From the NCBI RefSeq assembly GCF_027579695.1, contig NC_083590.1, positions 17,528,446 through 17,592,445 on the forward strand: DNA of 64,000 nt. Direction: 5' to 3'. The DNA comes from Neoarius graeffei. Taxonomy: Eukaryota; Chordata; Actinopteri; Siluriformes; Ariidae. Below the pieces are notes generated by a model. That model did not search any database, was not told where the DNA came from, and was given only the letters and a program-made list of their open reading frames with translations. A program made the translations under genes and the position numbers. Below, piece by piece: positions 10,717 through 21,484 of this stretch. The first letter of the stretch is position 1, and each line of letters begins with the position of its first letter.

Positions 10717-10762
10717 TTCTGAGAATACAAACACAGCAGACAAGCAGCAGTGGAGCTGTCAT
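10717..10762 (-). CDS. Gene A exon 1, signal peptide
   Basis: Encodes MTAPLLLVCCVCILR, a short hydrophobic leader, then splices at GTAAGT in phase 1. The start was chosen because the phase joins the V exon exactly and the paralogue has the same design. Confidence 0.75.
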
Positions 10763-10877
10763 GCTGAAGCGCTCCGTCTCTCTTTTCTCAAACATCTCCA
10801 GATGAAAATGTGAAGCGTCAGGTGCTTTTTTTTTTCTGCCTCTTACATGGAAGCTGTCCTGCTACTCTTACTATGAA

Positions 10878-11412
10878 CAAAAGACTTGTCGAAAGATTGG
10901 ACACACCTACACATTCATATAGGATTTTCTGTATTTTGTATTTTCTACACTGTAGAACAACACTGAAGACATCAAACTATGAAATAACATCTGGAACACA
11001 TCTGGAATTATGTGGTAAACAAAAAAAGTGTTAAAAACAAAATATGTTTGATGTTTTAGACTTTGATGATGTTTTGCTTTATTGGTGTTATCTTAAACAG
11101 CTTCATGAGGTCATCACCTGGAATGCTTTTCAATTAACAGGCATGTCTCATCAAAAGTTAATTAATGGACAAGATTCTTGCCTTCTTAATATGTTTGAGA
11201 TCAAACAGTAAATAGTAAATTATAACAATACAGTAAATAGTCCTATTCCAGACCACAGCTGTAGTAATCCATACAGTATTATATCAAGAACCGAACAACT
11301 AAGTAAAGAGAAACGACATCCATCATTACTTTAAGACATGAAGTGACTTTTAATGAATAAAAATAGAGAAAACCATTGAATTAGAAAGTGTCTCCAAACT
11401 TTTGACTTGTCT
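10878..11412. mobile_element. Non-autonomous Tc1-like element upstream of gene A
   Basis: Ends read GAAAGATTGGACACACCTAC and GTGTCTCCAAACTTTTGAC, the style of a Tc1 terminal repeat. No coding capacity. The promoter of gene A would lie between it and 10762, but no clear core promoter was seen. Confidence 0.6.
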
Positions 11413-11848
11413 AATCAACTATAATAGTCGACTGTATATTTGGGGTAAAGAGAAGGGAAGTAACTGTGAAATGTCTAATGTTAAGAGTTCTTTGTTTAAC
11501 GGACATTCAGCTTTGGTGCTGTGTTTCACAGCTCGCTTTGTCATAACCACATGACAATCAGGCCTGCTTACACCTCTTACTTCAGCTCACTGTGGTTTCT
11601 TCATTACACTGCTTGTAGAAAAGCGTGCAGGCTTTTCAGAAATCAGCACTTACTTCATAGAATTTAACAAGTGCTTCACATTTTATTATCTCACTAGCTT
11701 ACTGAAACTGCACATGTGTAAAGTAACCTCCAATGCTTTCAATTGAATAAAGTTTTCTTTCCTGTTATAGATAGATAATTATCTAACATGTATTAGATTA
11801 ACAGATAATAGAATAAGTCTAAATTCACGATACTATTTTTGGACCATA
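11413..11848. other. Spacer between genes A and B
   Basis: About 11512-11605 resembles 15372-15487 (both hold CAGCTCGC, then ACCACAT, then CTCACTGTGGTTT). This is the 3' flank of gene B, so it may be the remnant of another receptor copy's 3' flank. The match is short and gapped. Confidence 0.35.
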
Positions 11849-11857
11849 CCTACATAA

Positions 11858-12980
11858 TATCCATCCATTATCTGTAGCCGCTTATCCTGTTCTACAGGGT
11901 CGCAGGCAAGCTGGAGCCTATCCCAGCTGACTATGGACGAGAGGCAGGGTACACCCTGGACAAGTCGCCAGGTCATCGCAGGGCTGACACATAGACACAG
12001 ACAACCATTCACACTCACATTCACACCTACGGTCAATTTAGAGCCACCAATTTAGAGCTTTTTTCGTTTCCGTTTGAGAGTGCGTCGTGCGCATTCTGGC
12101 TGCCGCTTCTCACCAGAGCATTTTTTTTAATTTTATTTTTATTTTCTTTCTTTTTCAATTTTCATTTTATTTATTTATTTTTTCTGTGTGTTTGTGTAGT
12201 TTGGTGTTTGTTTGAGTGTTTTGTCCGCCGGTTGTGGTGTAGCTCCGGACTCAGTTTTGGGCGTTGGTTCCCTCCAAGCCTTGGTTCGCTGTGGGTGATG
12301 CCTGCGCTCCCAGCTGTGGACTGCAGTGAGCTCGCTGCTCATTTAACATTCGTGGTTGTCCAGTGCTCTGTGCTTTAACGCTTGGCGTGATGTTCCGAGC
12401 GATGTTGCTCGGTGGCGTCGCAGCGGCTGTGCAGGCGGTTTGGGACACACCAGCGCTCTGCGTGGCGGAGCTTCTGTGCTCACTTTGTGGATCCACGGCA
12501 TGGTGTTCGGGCGATGTGGCTGACGGCGTCACGGCGGCGGTGCTGGAGATGTGGGATTCGTTTTCATGCGCCTTTTGGTGGGACTGTGGCTGCTACACCA
12601 CTGGAATTACATCCTGACTCCTACTTGGTGGACTTTTTACTTTTATTTTTTATTATTCATTCATTCATTCATTCATTCATTTATTTATTTATTTATTATT
12701 TATTATTGTTATTTTTTTCTTTGTCTATAATTGTAAAGTGTCCTTGGGTTTCTTGAAAGGCGCTATATAAGTTTAACTTATTATTATTATTATTATTATT
12801 ATTACCAATTAGCCTAACCTGCATGTCTTTGGACTGTGGGGGAAACCTGAGCACCCGGAGGAAACCCACATGGACAGCATGCAAACTCCACACAGAAAGG
12901 CCCTCGTCGGCCACTGGGCTCAAACCCAGGACGTTCTTGCTGTGAAGCGACAGCGCTAACCACTACACCACCGTGCTGCC
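11858..12980 (-). mobile_element. tRNA-derived SINE, CATCC-tail subfamily, split by a LINE-like insert
   Basis: The target duplication CCTACATAA lies at 11849-11857 and 12981-12989. The two SINE halves (11858-12052 and 12804-12980) join in the body consensus once 12053-12803 is removed. The tail ends CCATCCATTATCTG, not the TCTCAT type of most other copies. Confidence 0.9.
12053..12803 (+). mobile_element. Short LINE-like retroposon, head joined to tail, no ORF
   Basis: Bounded by the duplication ACCAATT (12046-12052 and 12804-12810). The GC-rich head begins TAGAGCTTTTTTCGTTTCCG. The tail CTTGAAAGGCGCTATATAAG followed by TTA repeats is typical of L2-like LINE 3' ends. No reverse transcriptase is encoded, so it is an internally deleted LINE or a LINE-mobilised short element. 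Confidence 0.7.
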
Positions 12981-13089
12981 CCTACATAAGATCATATACA
13001 AGATATTCCTGTACTGTATGTAAAACTATGAAGAATATATATGTCAAGATCAGAGAAAATCAATAGAAAATCAATCAACACCTTTCAGA

Positions 13090-13326
13090 CCAAAAGTGTG
13101 TAGTAGAAATTCCATTATTCTATCCACATTCACTGGATATGAGCAATCACACATTCTGACTGGCTACTCTACTACTAGGATATCAGCTCATATACTGTGA
13201 GTAGAGAAAAACAAAACGGTGGCGCACTTCAAGTCAGATATATCACTTTGTTATTATGTATTTAAAAGAAACAGCAATAGCTAAAAGAATATAGCCCCCC
13301 CCCCCCCCCCCCCCCCAATATGTCCT
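13090..13326. repeat. Left part of a decayed repeat ending in a C tract
   Basis: Holds the phrase ATTCACTGGATATGAGCA, whose partner AAATCCAGTGAATGTTGATA occurs near 14624. A 21-base C run lies at about 13297-13317. The hAT at 13335-14243 seems to have split this repeat. Confidence 0.4.
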
Positions 13327-13334
13327 GTTCCACA

Positions 13335-14243
13335 CAGGGGCGATTCTAGCATCTGATCTTTGGGGGTGCTTAGCCCCCAGAGCTGACAGAGGCACCTGGC
13401 TTGAACGACAGTGTTTCCATGTTTATTCCGCATTTAGACTAGACTTAACTAGACAAGAAGACTATACTAGACTTATGCAATGTTTTAACAGAAGCTGACC
13501 CAATAAACTATGATATCTACACATTTACAACCACTGACACAAATATTTACGTTATATTTTTAACTAAACAAGACCTACTACTGCATTTGTAATGTTGGAG
13601 CTATTCATTTTGAACAGTGGTAATTGTTAATGTGTTATTGTGTATTGTGTAATAATAGTGTGTATTATTATGATTTTACATTAGTTTACATTAGTAAATG
13701 CTATGTTACATTAAATAAAATTGACTAACACACGGTGGTCTAGCACCGTAGCACTTGTACTCTGCACAGAAGTATCTCGATATGGATGATAAATGTCGTT
13801 TTTATCATTCTGTTCATAGACCAGGGAACATCAATATTGCATTATGCATATTATTGTGTTGTGTTTAACAATTGTAACTCCAGTCCGTACCTTCACATCT
13901 CGCTATGCCAGTAATACTCAGGTGCTACTTCGAGTTCCTCATTGGCGTGGAATCCAGTTAAAAAAAACCACCATGTCATAGCAAGCACTCGCGCGAACAG
14001 GCAACCCAATCAGAGGGGACGCAAGGAGGAGAGGTATTTTACTGGTCATAGAACTATCACGTAACAGGTGAATTCAAGAACACACACACGCCCACGCACA
14101 CATTCATTGCGCAGTGCGCAAGGGCACATATTTCTGAAAATTACGTCCAAAAGCAGTGTTTTTGAGGGTGCTGAGCTAGGGGGTGCTGAGCTCATTTTTG
14201 GGGGTGCTTGAGCACCCCCAAAAATAGGCTAAACACGCCCCTG
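13335..14243. mobile_element. Non-autonomous hAT element with a perfect 8-bp target duplication
   Basis: TIRs CAGGGGCG and CGCCCCTG are flanked by GTTCCACA at 13327-13334 and 14244-14251. An 8-bp duplication is the hAT hallmark. The 909-bp body has GGGGGTGCTTAGCCCCC-type palindromes near its ends and no transposase. Confidence 0.9.
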
Positions 14244-14251
14244 GTTCCACA

Positions 14252-14830
14252 CTCCAGCCCAGTCAGTGGTGGTAATGCACCTTTAAGTTGGTTTGCTGAC
14301 TGCCAAAAAACCTTAAAGAAAAAGAAGAAAATGGCGGCGTGTGTTGCTGAACCAACCGAGGACGAAATAAAAATTCTACTTGAAAACAAAATGCCAAAAA
14401 AAAAATTTAAAAAGCAACAAAATGTGGAATAAAGGTATTTGATGGTAAGAACATACCTTTTTTATTTTTCAAGAATTATTATTATTGCATTTTCACAAAT
14501 TGCTACCATCATTTTGCCGGTTTGTTTACATTCTAAGCGGAAATGATTTTGTCGGACGTTTTGTATAAAGGTTTTATTTATTGAATTTGCAAAAAATAAA
14601 TAGAAAAATGCTCCGTTTCTCAAAATCCAGTGAATGTTGATAGAATAAAACAGTTATTCAACTCAATTTCATCGTACATGGATTATAGCCAACTCAGTGC
14701 TACGTGCCTCGTCGCCATCAACTCATGTACGACTCAATTTCACGGAATAACTGTTAATTATACTGTATAACTTCATTCCAGGTCAGTAATCTGACTGGAC
14801 AAGAGTGCTGATATTTAGTACTGGTGTCAG
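14252..14830 (+). repeat. Right part of the decayed repeat, with a short basic reading frame
   Basis: GCCCAGTCAGTGGTGGTAAT and the frame MAACVAEPTEDEIKILLENK look like the 5' part of a fish transposon gene, perhaps Crypton-like. The frame stops after about 40 codons. GT microsatellite follows at about 14861-14883. Confidence 0.35.
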
Positions 14831-14883
14831 TACATTTCACTGTGTGTATCACTCTGTGTGCGTGTGTGTGTGTGTGTGTGTGT

Positions 14884-15780
14884 TCGCTTAATAAAATATA
14901 ACTCATATAGGTCTTTACATTGAAACAGTTATTACATTTATTAGGGGCTATCTGTCAGTCTGTCAGTCAGTCAGTCAGTACATTGCCATGGTAACACACA
15001 AGGCTCTACCCAACTATATATAGGCTGGTGGGGGGAAAAAATTGTCATATTGTGTCTGAAATGTACAGAGCCTCTAAAAGGACACGGGTTCAAATTTTCC
15101 TCATTGTGATGTCCGATGCAAACGTGATCTGAATGATTTTAATGCACTGTGTTGCACAGTTAATTAGCTGGATAACTGCATGAATGAGCAGGTCTACATG
15201 TGTTCCTATAAAGTTGTCTTTATGGTGCTAGATTGAGCCTTTTCTTTCAAAATTCATTACTGAGTTTAAGTGTTTAGTTTTTATTTATTGCTCAACTTCC
15301 TTTTGGAAAAACTCAGGCCACACGTTGTCCGTTAAGTTGCTCACAGATGCACAGGCTCACATTCTGCTTTGATGTTTTGTTTCATGCAGCTCGCCTTGTT
15401 CTCACCACATCGGCCGCAGATGAGCATAGCTGGAGTGTACAGGGGCCATCACACATCCTCGCCTTGACTCACTGTGGTTTTTACAACCTTTCTCTAGAAT
15501 ATACATGTGTGATCAGATTCACAAACATTTTTTTAAAGGCCATGCTTGGTATTAAATCTAATGCATCATGAAAGGTAGAACATCGAATGGATTAATATTT
15601 AGTAGTGTTGCAACTCGGTGCTCAGGTGCATGGTGGAAAGGTGGAAAAGGGAACAGATCAATCAGTAATGTAAAAACAGTATTTTTCATGTGCGTTAATG
15701 ATTTTATTTTTTCACACCCACACAGATTCATTCACAATCAAGCAAAACTGCTTTAAAGTTTTACTTCCACGTTCTCCAAC
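14884..15780. other. 3' flank of receptor gene B, nothing else recognised
   Basis: A small GTCA tandem repeat lies at about 14955-14980. A minus-strand AATAAA (near 15703-15708) could serve as the gene B poly(A) signal. No other gene was seen. Confidence 0.4.
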
Positions 15781-15813
15781 TCAGATCGGTTCCAAACATG
15801 TATACTGCACTTC
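15781..15813 (-). CDS. Gene B exon 6, ITIM exon
   Basis: After TTGTTTATAG it encodes EVQYTCLEPI and a TGA stop. VQYTCL fits the ITIM consensus (I/V/L/S)xYxx(L/V/I). Confidence 0.7.
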   Translation of the reverse strand, partial: EVQYTCLEPI

Positions 15814-17594
15814 CTATAAACAAGGAAACACAATCAGAATGATTTCTCTTTCCAGATGTTATAAGATGCAACAGGATGTAGAGATCTTCATACCGTTATG
15901 GTTGATCTCTCGGCTGTCTCAGCTGTGCGTGTCCTCTTATTGCCTCCTAAGAGTTTAAACCCAAAACACTGTACATCACTTCATGGATCTATGCACTAAC
16001 TGTGTTTAATATTCCAGAGTCCAACCCTGAGCTCCACCACACATCAGCAGATCTAAAATGTCTAGAGGTTGTGCATGGCTGTATTTATAATTACCTGGCT
16101 TTAAGGAAACAGCAGTAATAGTGATCACAGTCACAACAGTAAGAGCCACAGCAGACCCCAAATACAGCAGCCATGAATACACCTGACCAGACCTCACACC
16201 TATTGGAAGCTTAAGTTTGTTAAAGTAACTTCAGACGTTTAAAAATGTATTAAGTTTTTTAACCAATGCTACAAATCTAATAATCACCTTGTTGAAGAGA
16301 TTTAGAGACACGTCTGCCGTCCACCTCAACCACACAATCCACATTCGGAGTCTCCGCCCAGTTCTCTGAGGGAATGTTGATATGAGCGAGTGTGTATTCT
16401 ACAGCTGAGTCGCTGGTGTGTGTCCAGCCCGACTCCGTCCACCCGGTCATCTCTGATTCACCGACGACCCAGGAAACATTCACTTCAGATGGGACGACCC
16501 CCATCACCATGCACTGCAGAGGGATGGAGGGTCCAACACTCTCAGCCGGGACGTAGAGCGTTATGATAGGACGAGGACGGCGCTCTGGAAAAGACTTTTA
16601 CCTGTTACCTCTAAGTAATGTATAAAACATTCTGGGATGTCCTGATTTCATTTACACTCACCATCCACTTTATTAGGAACATACCGTAAGCAGCACAGTA
16701 ACTCAAATAATCACTCTTTACAAACGCGGTGAGCAGAAAAGCATCTCAGAACAGCACAAAGTGTCGAATTTGAGGCTACAGAGTGTCCAGACTCTCTCAA
16801 ACTGGACAGTTAAAGCTCTTGACCTGTAGGAGCTGCGTGATTTTATACAATGTGCTGCTGATACATGATTGAGCAAGTGTCCAGATGTTCCTAATAAACA
16901 CTGTACAGCTGAGTCAGAACTGATTTATGCAGTAAATCACACATCCGATCACACACTCATCCTACCTGTAATGATGACAGTGGAGCCGCTGCCCCAGTAG
17001 GAGAGAACGCTGTGTTTTGCAGCGCAGTAGTAAAGCCCTGAATCAGCCATGCTGGTGTTATAGATGAGTCCTGTACATGGGCTCGCTCTGGGATCATTGT
17101 GAACAGCAGTGGCCAGGCTCAGCTCTCTGGTTCTCGAGTGCACTTTAAACCAGGTGATTGAATCACAGCTGATCAGGAGCTCCACTAAATCACACATCAG
17201 TGAGACCATTTCACCACGAAACACCTTCACGACTGCAGGAGACTGAACTATCATCGCGAGAGAAACAGCTGCAAAATGTACAACAGTGCAAATCTGTCAG
17301 TCTGAAGAAAATAAATAATAATCCACATTACAATTTAAAAATGTGTAAACATAATAAAAAATAATTTGTGGTAGTTTTATGCAACAAAAATTTCCCTCAT
17401 AATGTTTTTTTTCTTTTTATATTGCATCATTTAGGAGAATTTTATTAGAGGTTTGTATTCTTGTCAAAAGCCAAAAAGCCATTTGAACCCTCAAGTCATG
17501 CAACCCTCTGTCAGAAAAATCACCTACCGTATGAGGATCGTGTAATATTAAAGCAACGGTTATAAATACATAAGAGTAAAACACTCTTGATTCA

Positions 17595-17644
<50 letters not shown>

Positions 17645-19215
17645 GGATATAAAAAGTGTATACACCCTGTTAAAAAAATGGTAGATTTTTCTGATGTAAA
17701 AAAAATGAGACCACGATAAATAATGTCTAAACTTTTCCCACCTTTAATGTGGCCTATAGCCTGCACAATTCAATTGAAAAACAAACAAATCCGGTCGAGG
17801 GAAAAACATAAAAAATAAAAAAAGTACAATAAGCTGGTTGCATAACTGTGCACACCCTTAAACTAATACTTTGCTGTAGTACCTTTTGATTTAATGACAG
17901 CACTCAGTCTTTTGGGGTTCACGCCTGCCATCAATTAAAATGACTCTGATTAACCCTAAATAAAGTTCAGACATTTACTCAGTTGCATCCTCCAGCAAAA
18001 GCCAGGGTTCACAGAGAGCTTACAAAGCATCAAAGACATCTCATTGTTGAAAGTATCAGTCAGGAGAAGGGTACAAAAACATTTACACAGCATTAGATAC
18101 ATATACCATGGAGCACAATGAAGACAGGCATCAAGAAGTGGAGAAAATATGGGACAACTTCGACATTACTGAGAACTGGACACCTCTCCAAAATTGATGA
18201 AAAGACAAGATGAAAACTGGGAGGCTGCCAAGAGGCCTACAGCAACACTGAAGGAGCTGCAGGAATTTCTGGCAAGTACTGGTTGTGTACTCCATGTGAC
18301 AACAATCTCCCGTATTCTCCATATGTCTGGACTATGAGGTTGGGTCAAAGAAAAACATCCAGGCCCAGCTAAATTTTGCAAAAAAATAAAAATAATAAAA
18401 TACATGAACTCTCCCAAAAGCATGTGGGAAAATGTGTTATGGTCTGATGAAACCAAGGTTGAACTTTTTGGCTACAATTCCAAAAGGAATGTTTGGTGCA
18501 AAAACAACACTGTGCATCACCAAAAGAGCACCATACCCATGGTGAAGCATGGTGGTGGCAACATCATGTTTTGGGGTTGTTTTTCTTCAGCTGGAACATG
18601 GGCTTTAGTCAAGGTGGAGGCAATTATGAACAGTTCTAAATACCAGTCAATTTTGGCCCAAAACCTGTCTGCTAGAAAGATGAAGATGAAGAGGAATTTC
18701 ATCTTTCAGCACAACAGAAAGCATACATCAAAATCAACAAAAAAATGACTTCACCTTTTGGAATGGCCCAGCCAGAGCCCAGACCTAAATCCAATTGAAA
18801 ATCTGTGGGGTGACCTGAAGAGGGCTGCGCACAAGAGACGCCCTCACAATCTGACAGATTTGGAGCGCTTTTGCAAGGAAGAGTGGGCAAATATTGCCAA
18901 GTCTAGATGTGGCAGGCTGATAGACTCTGACCCAAAAAGACTGAATGCTGTAATTAAATCAAAAGGTGCTTCAACAAAGTATTAGTTTAAGGGTGTGCAC
19001 ACTTATGCAACCAGCTTATTGTACTTTTTTTTTTTTATGTTTTCCCCCTAACAGATTTGTTTGTTTTTCAATTGAATTGTACAGGTTATAGGTCAAATTA
19101 AAGGTGGGAAAAGTTTTAAAATTATTTATCGTGGTCTCATTTTTTTTACATCAGAAAAACCTATCATTTTAATGGGGTGTGTACACTTTTTATATCCACT
19201 GTGTGTGTATGTGTA

Positions 19216-19294
<79 letters not shown>

Positions 19295-19663
19295 CACGGT
19301 GGTGTAGTGGTTAGCGCTGTCGCCTCACAGCAAGAAGGTCCTGGGTTCGAGCCCCGGGGCCAGCGAGGGCCTTTCTGTGTGGAGTTTGCATGTTCTCCCC
19401 GTGTCCGCGTGGGTTTCCTCCGGGTGCTCCGGTTTCCCCCACAGTCCAAAGACATGCAGGTTAGGTTAACTGGTGACTCTAAATTGACCGTAGGTGTGAA
19501 TGTGAGTGTGAATGCTTGTCTGTGTCCATGTGTCAGCCCTGTGATGACCTGGCGACTTGTCCAGGGTGTACCCCGCCTTTCGCCCGTAGTCAGCTGGGAT
19601 AGGCTCCAGCTTGCCTGCGACCCTGTAGAAGGATAAAGCGGCTAGAGATAATGAGATGAGATG

Positions 19664-19694
<31 letters not shown>

Positions 19695-20784
19695 TATATA
19701 TACACACACATATATACACACACACAGAGTACTGTGCAAAAGTCTTAGGCCCCTATTTTTTTCATACAAACTTTGTTATAGATTTCTATTTTATGACTTC
19801 AATATTATCAAGTCAAAACATTACAAAAACATTTTAGAGTCCAAACGTTCGTTTTCCAGCACAAAATTAAATCTTACAGAAAAAAAGTTTGTATCTGAGC
19901 AGCGTATTCCATAAGAGAGCACTTTTCAGATTAAAAAATAAAACATGATGAAGGCTGCTGGGTTTTGGTACAAAATGAAGAAGCAAGTGTGACAAAGTGT
20001 CCAGAAGAACTGGGGCTAGTTCTGTAAGATGCTCAGTAAAACCTACAGCTCATTTCCACATAAAACTGCACTCACTGGACCTGAGAATACTTTTTTTTTT
20101 TTTTAAAGTAAAGTCAATATTTGGTCTCACACCAAATATTGACTTAGTTTCATTTATTATGGCTCACTGATTACTGTTTATAGTGTTTTTTTTTAACATT
20201 GAAACATTTCATTTCATTATTTTTAAGCCATTTTTGATCTACAGCATTTCTTTACATGTGCCTAAGACTTCTGCACAGGACTGTTTGAAAAACTACACAA
20301 TATAAATAAACTTTATATTTAATGCTCATTGAGAAACATCTTAAGGTTATGTTTAAGTAAGAAATCCATCACTCAAAGAAAGATTTCTGCCATTCAGTAT
20401 AACTTTACACCAACACCACATTGTAATGAGTTACACTGAATGACATTACAAATAACACATTTACTTACATTTTAATATTAAAGTAGTGCATTTGTACATG
20501 ACAGAATATTAACATTAATGATATTATAATTACTGTGTATTAAAAAACCAAACTCAATCCTGAAATTCAATCCTGAATAGTATTTTTGTGATTAATAAAT
20601 TTGAAGGAAAGTCTTTTAGGGTGTAAGTGCTTTAATATAGCTAAATACTGTATGTGCTGGGTTTTTTTGTATGTTTATATACCTCTTGAGACTGATTTTC
20701 TATGAATCCAATTAATTTCTTCTTAAATAAACACTAATAACAAACAAATAAATATTCCAATTTCTACTCGAAATCCATGAAATG

Positions 20785-20848
<64 letters not shown>

Positions 20849-20956
20849 GCTCTTTTGAAAACCTTTTTGTCTTCAACACAAACTTAAACCACATAAACTT
20901 TTAGGCTACTTACACTGAACAGCAAACAGGCAGAAGAGAAAAATTTTCCGCATCAT
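15781..20956 (-). CDS. Receptor gene B: V-C1-TM Ig-superfamily receptor with an ITIM (NITR/SIRP/TCR-like)
   Basis: Six exons on the minus strand, all AG/GT bounded and in phase: 20914-20956, 16966-17268, 16288-16584, 16095-16199, 15894-15946, 15781-15813. They give 277 residues and no stop. Residues 1-19 are the leader; 20-115 a V domain (Cys40, Cys96, extra pair Cys49/Cys79, Trp54, DSGLYYC, J-like GSGSTVIIT). Residues 116-214 are a C1-type domain (Cys140-x13-Trp154, Cys199). Residues 224-245 span the membrane without charge; the tail ends EVQYTCLEPI with ITIM VQYTCL (Tyr271). Sequons lie at Asn85 and Asn151. I infer an inhibitory leukocyte receptor signalling through SHP-type phosphatases. 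Exon order fits NITRs, but a C1 second domain is more like SIRP or TCR/Ig chains, so the family name stays open. Confidence 0.82.
15894..15946 (-). CDS. Gene B exon 5, cytoplasmic tail
   Basis: 53 bases, GGNKRTRTAETAERSTIT, basic near the membrane. It matches gene A exon 5 in phase and in the final STIT. Confidence 0.7.
16095..16199 (-). CDS. Gene B exon 4, transmembrane segment
   Basis: Stalk GVRSGQVYS followed by a membrane span from WLLYLGSAVALT to ITAVSL, then KPG. Phase 1 at both ends, as in gene A. Confidence 0.8.
16288..16584 (-). CDS. Gene B exon 3, C1-type Ig domain
   Basis: Acceptor TTTTCCAG, donor GTGATT, 297 bases. Shows LQCMVMGVVP, NVSWVV, YTLAHINIPSENW and VDCVVEVDG, the strand pattern of C1 domains of Ig and TCR constant regions. 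Confidence 0.85.
16664..16910. mobile_element. Non-autonomous DNA element in gene B intron 2
   Basis: Ends CCACTTTATTAGGAACA and TGTTCCTAATAAAC form terminal inverted repeats. A longer relative lies at 42236-42624. Confidence 0.65.
16966..17268 (-). CDS. Gene B exon 2, Ig V domain with J-like end
   Basis: Acceptor TTTTGCAG, donor GTAGGA, 303 bases. Encodes AMIVQSPAVVKVF through YYCAAKH to YWGSGSTVIIT in one exon, with V and J-like parts already joined in the germline. Confidence 0.88.
17593..17640. repeat. CA microsatellite abutting a Tc1 end
   Basis: About 22 CA units running directly into the left end of the Tc1 element. Confidence 0.95.
17641..19201 (+). mobile_element. Tc1-like transposon with long inverted ends, transposase broken
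   Basis: Ends CAGTGGATATAAAAAGTGTA and its complement, with inverted matches continuing for about 200 bases inward (IR/DR style). The plus-strand transposase is in pieces: the 18404-18748 frame starts before WSDETKVELFG and keeps [14 protein letters not shown]; the 18758-18985 frame has [15 protein letters not shown]. The second catalytic aspartate region reads FQHNRKHT, so that residue is lost, and the N-terminal DNA-binding part is frameshifted. It sits in intron 1 of gene B. Confidence 0.88.
19202..19290. repeat. GT then AT microsatellite
   Basis: Begins at the right Tc1 end as GT units and passes into a long AT tract in which the next SINE lies. Confidence 0.95.
19291..19663 (+). mobile_element. 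tRNA-derived SINE inside an AT tract
   Basis: Full-length plus-orientation copy from GCGGCACGGTGGTGTAG to the ATGAG tail. AT repeats on both sides hide the target duplication. AT and ACAC tracts follow to 19728. Confidence 0.93.
19729..20284. mobile_element. Non-autonomous Tc1-like element, copy 2
   Basis: Same family and orientation as 10041-10604. Ends GTACTGTGCAAAAGTCTTAG and CTAAGACTTCTGCACAGG. The two tandem receptor genes each carry one in intron 1. Confidence 0.85.
20285..20913. other. Gene B intron 1, AT-rich, with a TATC microsatellite
   Basis: The TATC tract covers about 20787-20848. Nothing else was recognised. Confidence 0.6.
20914..20956 (-). CDS. Gene B exon 1, signal peptide
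   Basis: Encodes MMRKIFLFCLFAVQ and one base of the next codon, then GTAAGT. Two ATG codons stand side by side; the first is taken. Phase 1 joins the V exon. Confidence 0.75.
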
Positions 20957-21013
20957 GTTGAAATGAACAGTAACATCCTTCACCCTCATTCTCTCCTTTA
21001 TCTGTCTGCGTGT

Positions 21014-21078
<65 letters not shown>

Positions 21079-21420
21079 TTTTTTGCCCTGTTGTCTTGCC
21101 TTTCCTTTAATGTTATGTCTGTAGTGTTAAACTGCACCATTGTGTTTCTAATATCACGTGTGCACTGATCTGTCTAATAGCACTGTCCCTCCGTCCCATC
21201 TCATACTTTATGGTGTGGTTCTGATTAGAGACGGCATGAGTCCACTTTATCTTTTCTCACTCTGATACTGAAACGTTGAGTATCAACTGATACTCATCCA
21301 ATAAGTTCTTTAAAGATGTCCAAGCATTTTTTAAAACTGAATCACTTCACTGTTAAACTATTTCACATCAATATTTACTGACATTATGACTATTAAAAAG
21401 TACAATAAAATAAATTCTGA

Positions 21421-21484
<64 letters not shown>

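Larger units (their letters stand above)
2479..10762 (-). pseudogene. Receptor gene A: V-C1-TM Ig-superfamily receptor, decaying paralogue of gene B
   Basis: Six exons on the minus strand join in one phase series: 10717-10762 leader, 8257-8568 V, 6368-6673 C1, 2886-2993 transmembrane, 2643-2692 and 2479-2535 tail. All have AG/GT borders and together give 293 codons. The V domain has four cysteines (about residues 41, 50, 83, 100), a YYC motif and a J-like Gly-Ser-Gly-Thr. The usual core tryptophan after the first cysteine is replaced (TLHKV against ITWFKV in gene B). The C1 exon has a TGA at 6474-6476 (codon 186) where gene B has leucine. The tail has VEFSCW where gene B has the ITIM VQYTCL. 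The layout fits teleost NITR-like or SIRP/TCR-like receptors. I infer loss of function, but a base error or polymorphism at the TGA is possible. Confidence 0.75.

Noticed and set aside
12251-12617. GC-rich open frames on both strands suggesting a small gene
   Set aside because: They fall inside the LINE-like insert, differ in phase and show no domain.
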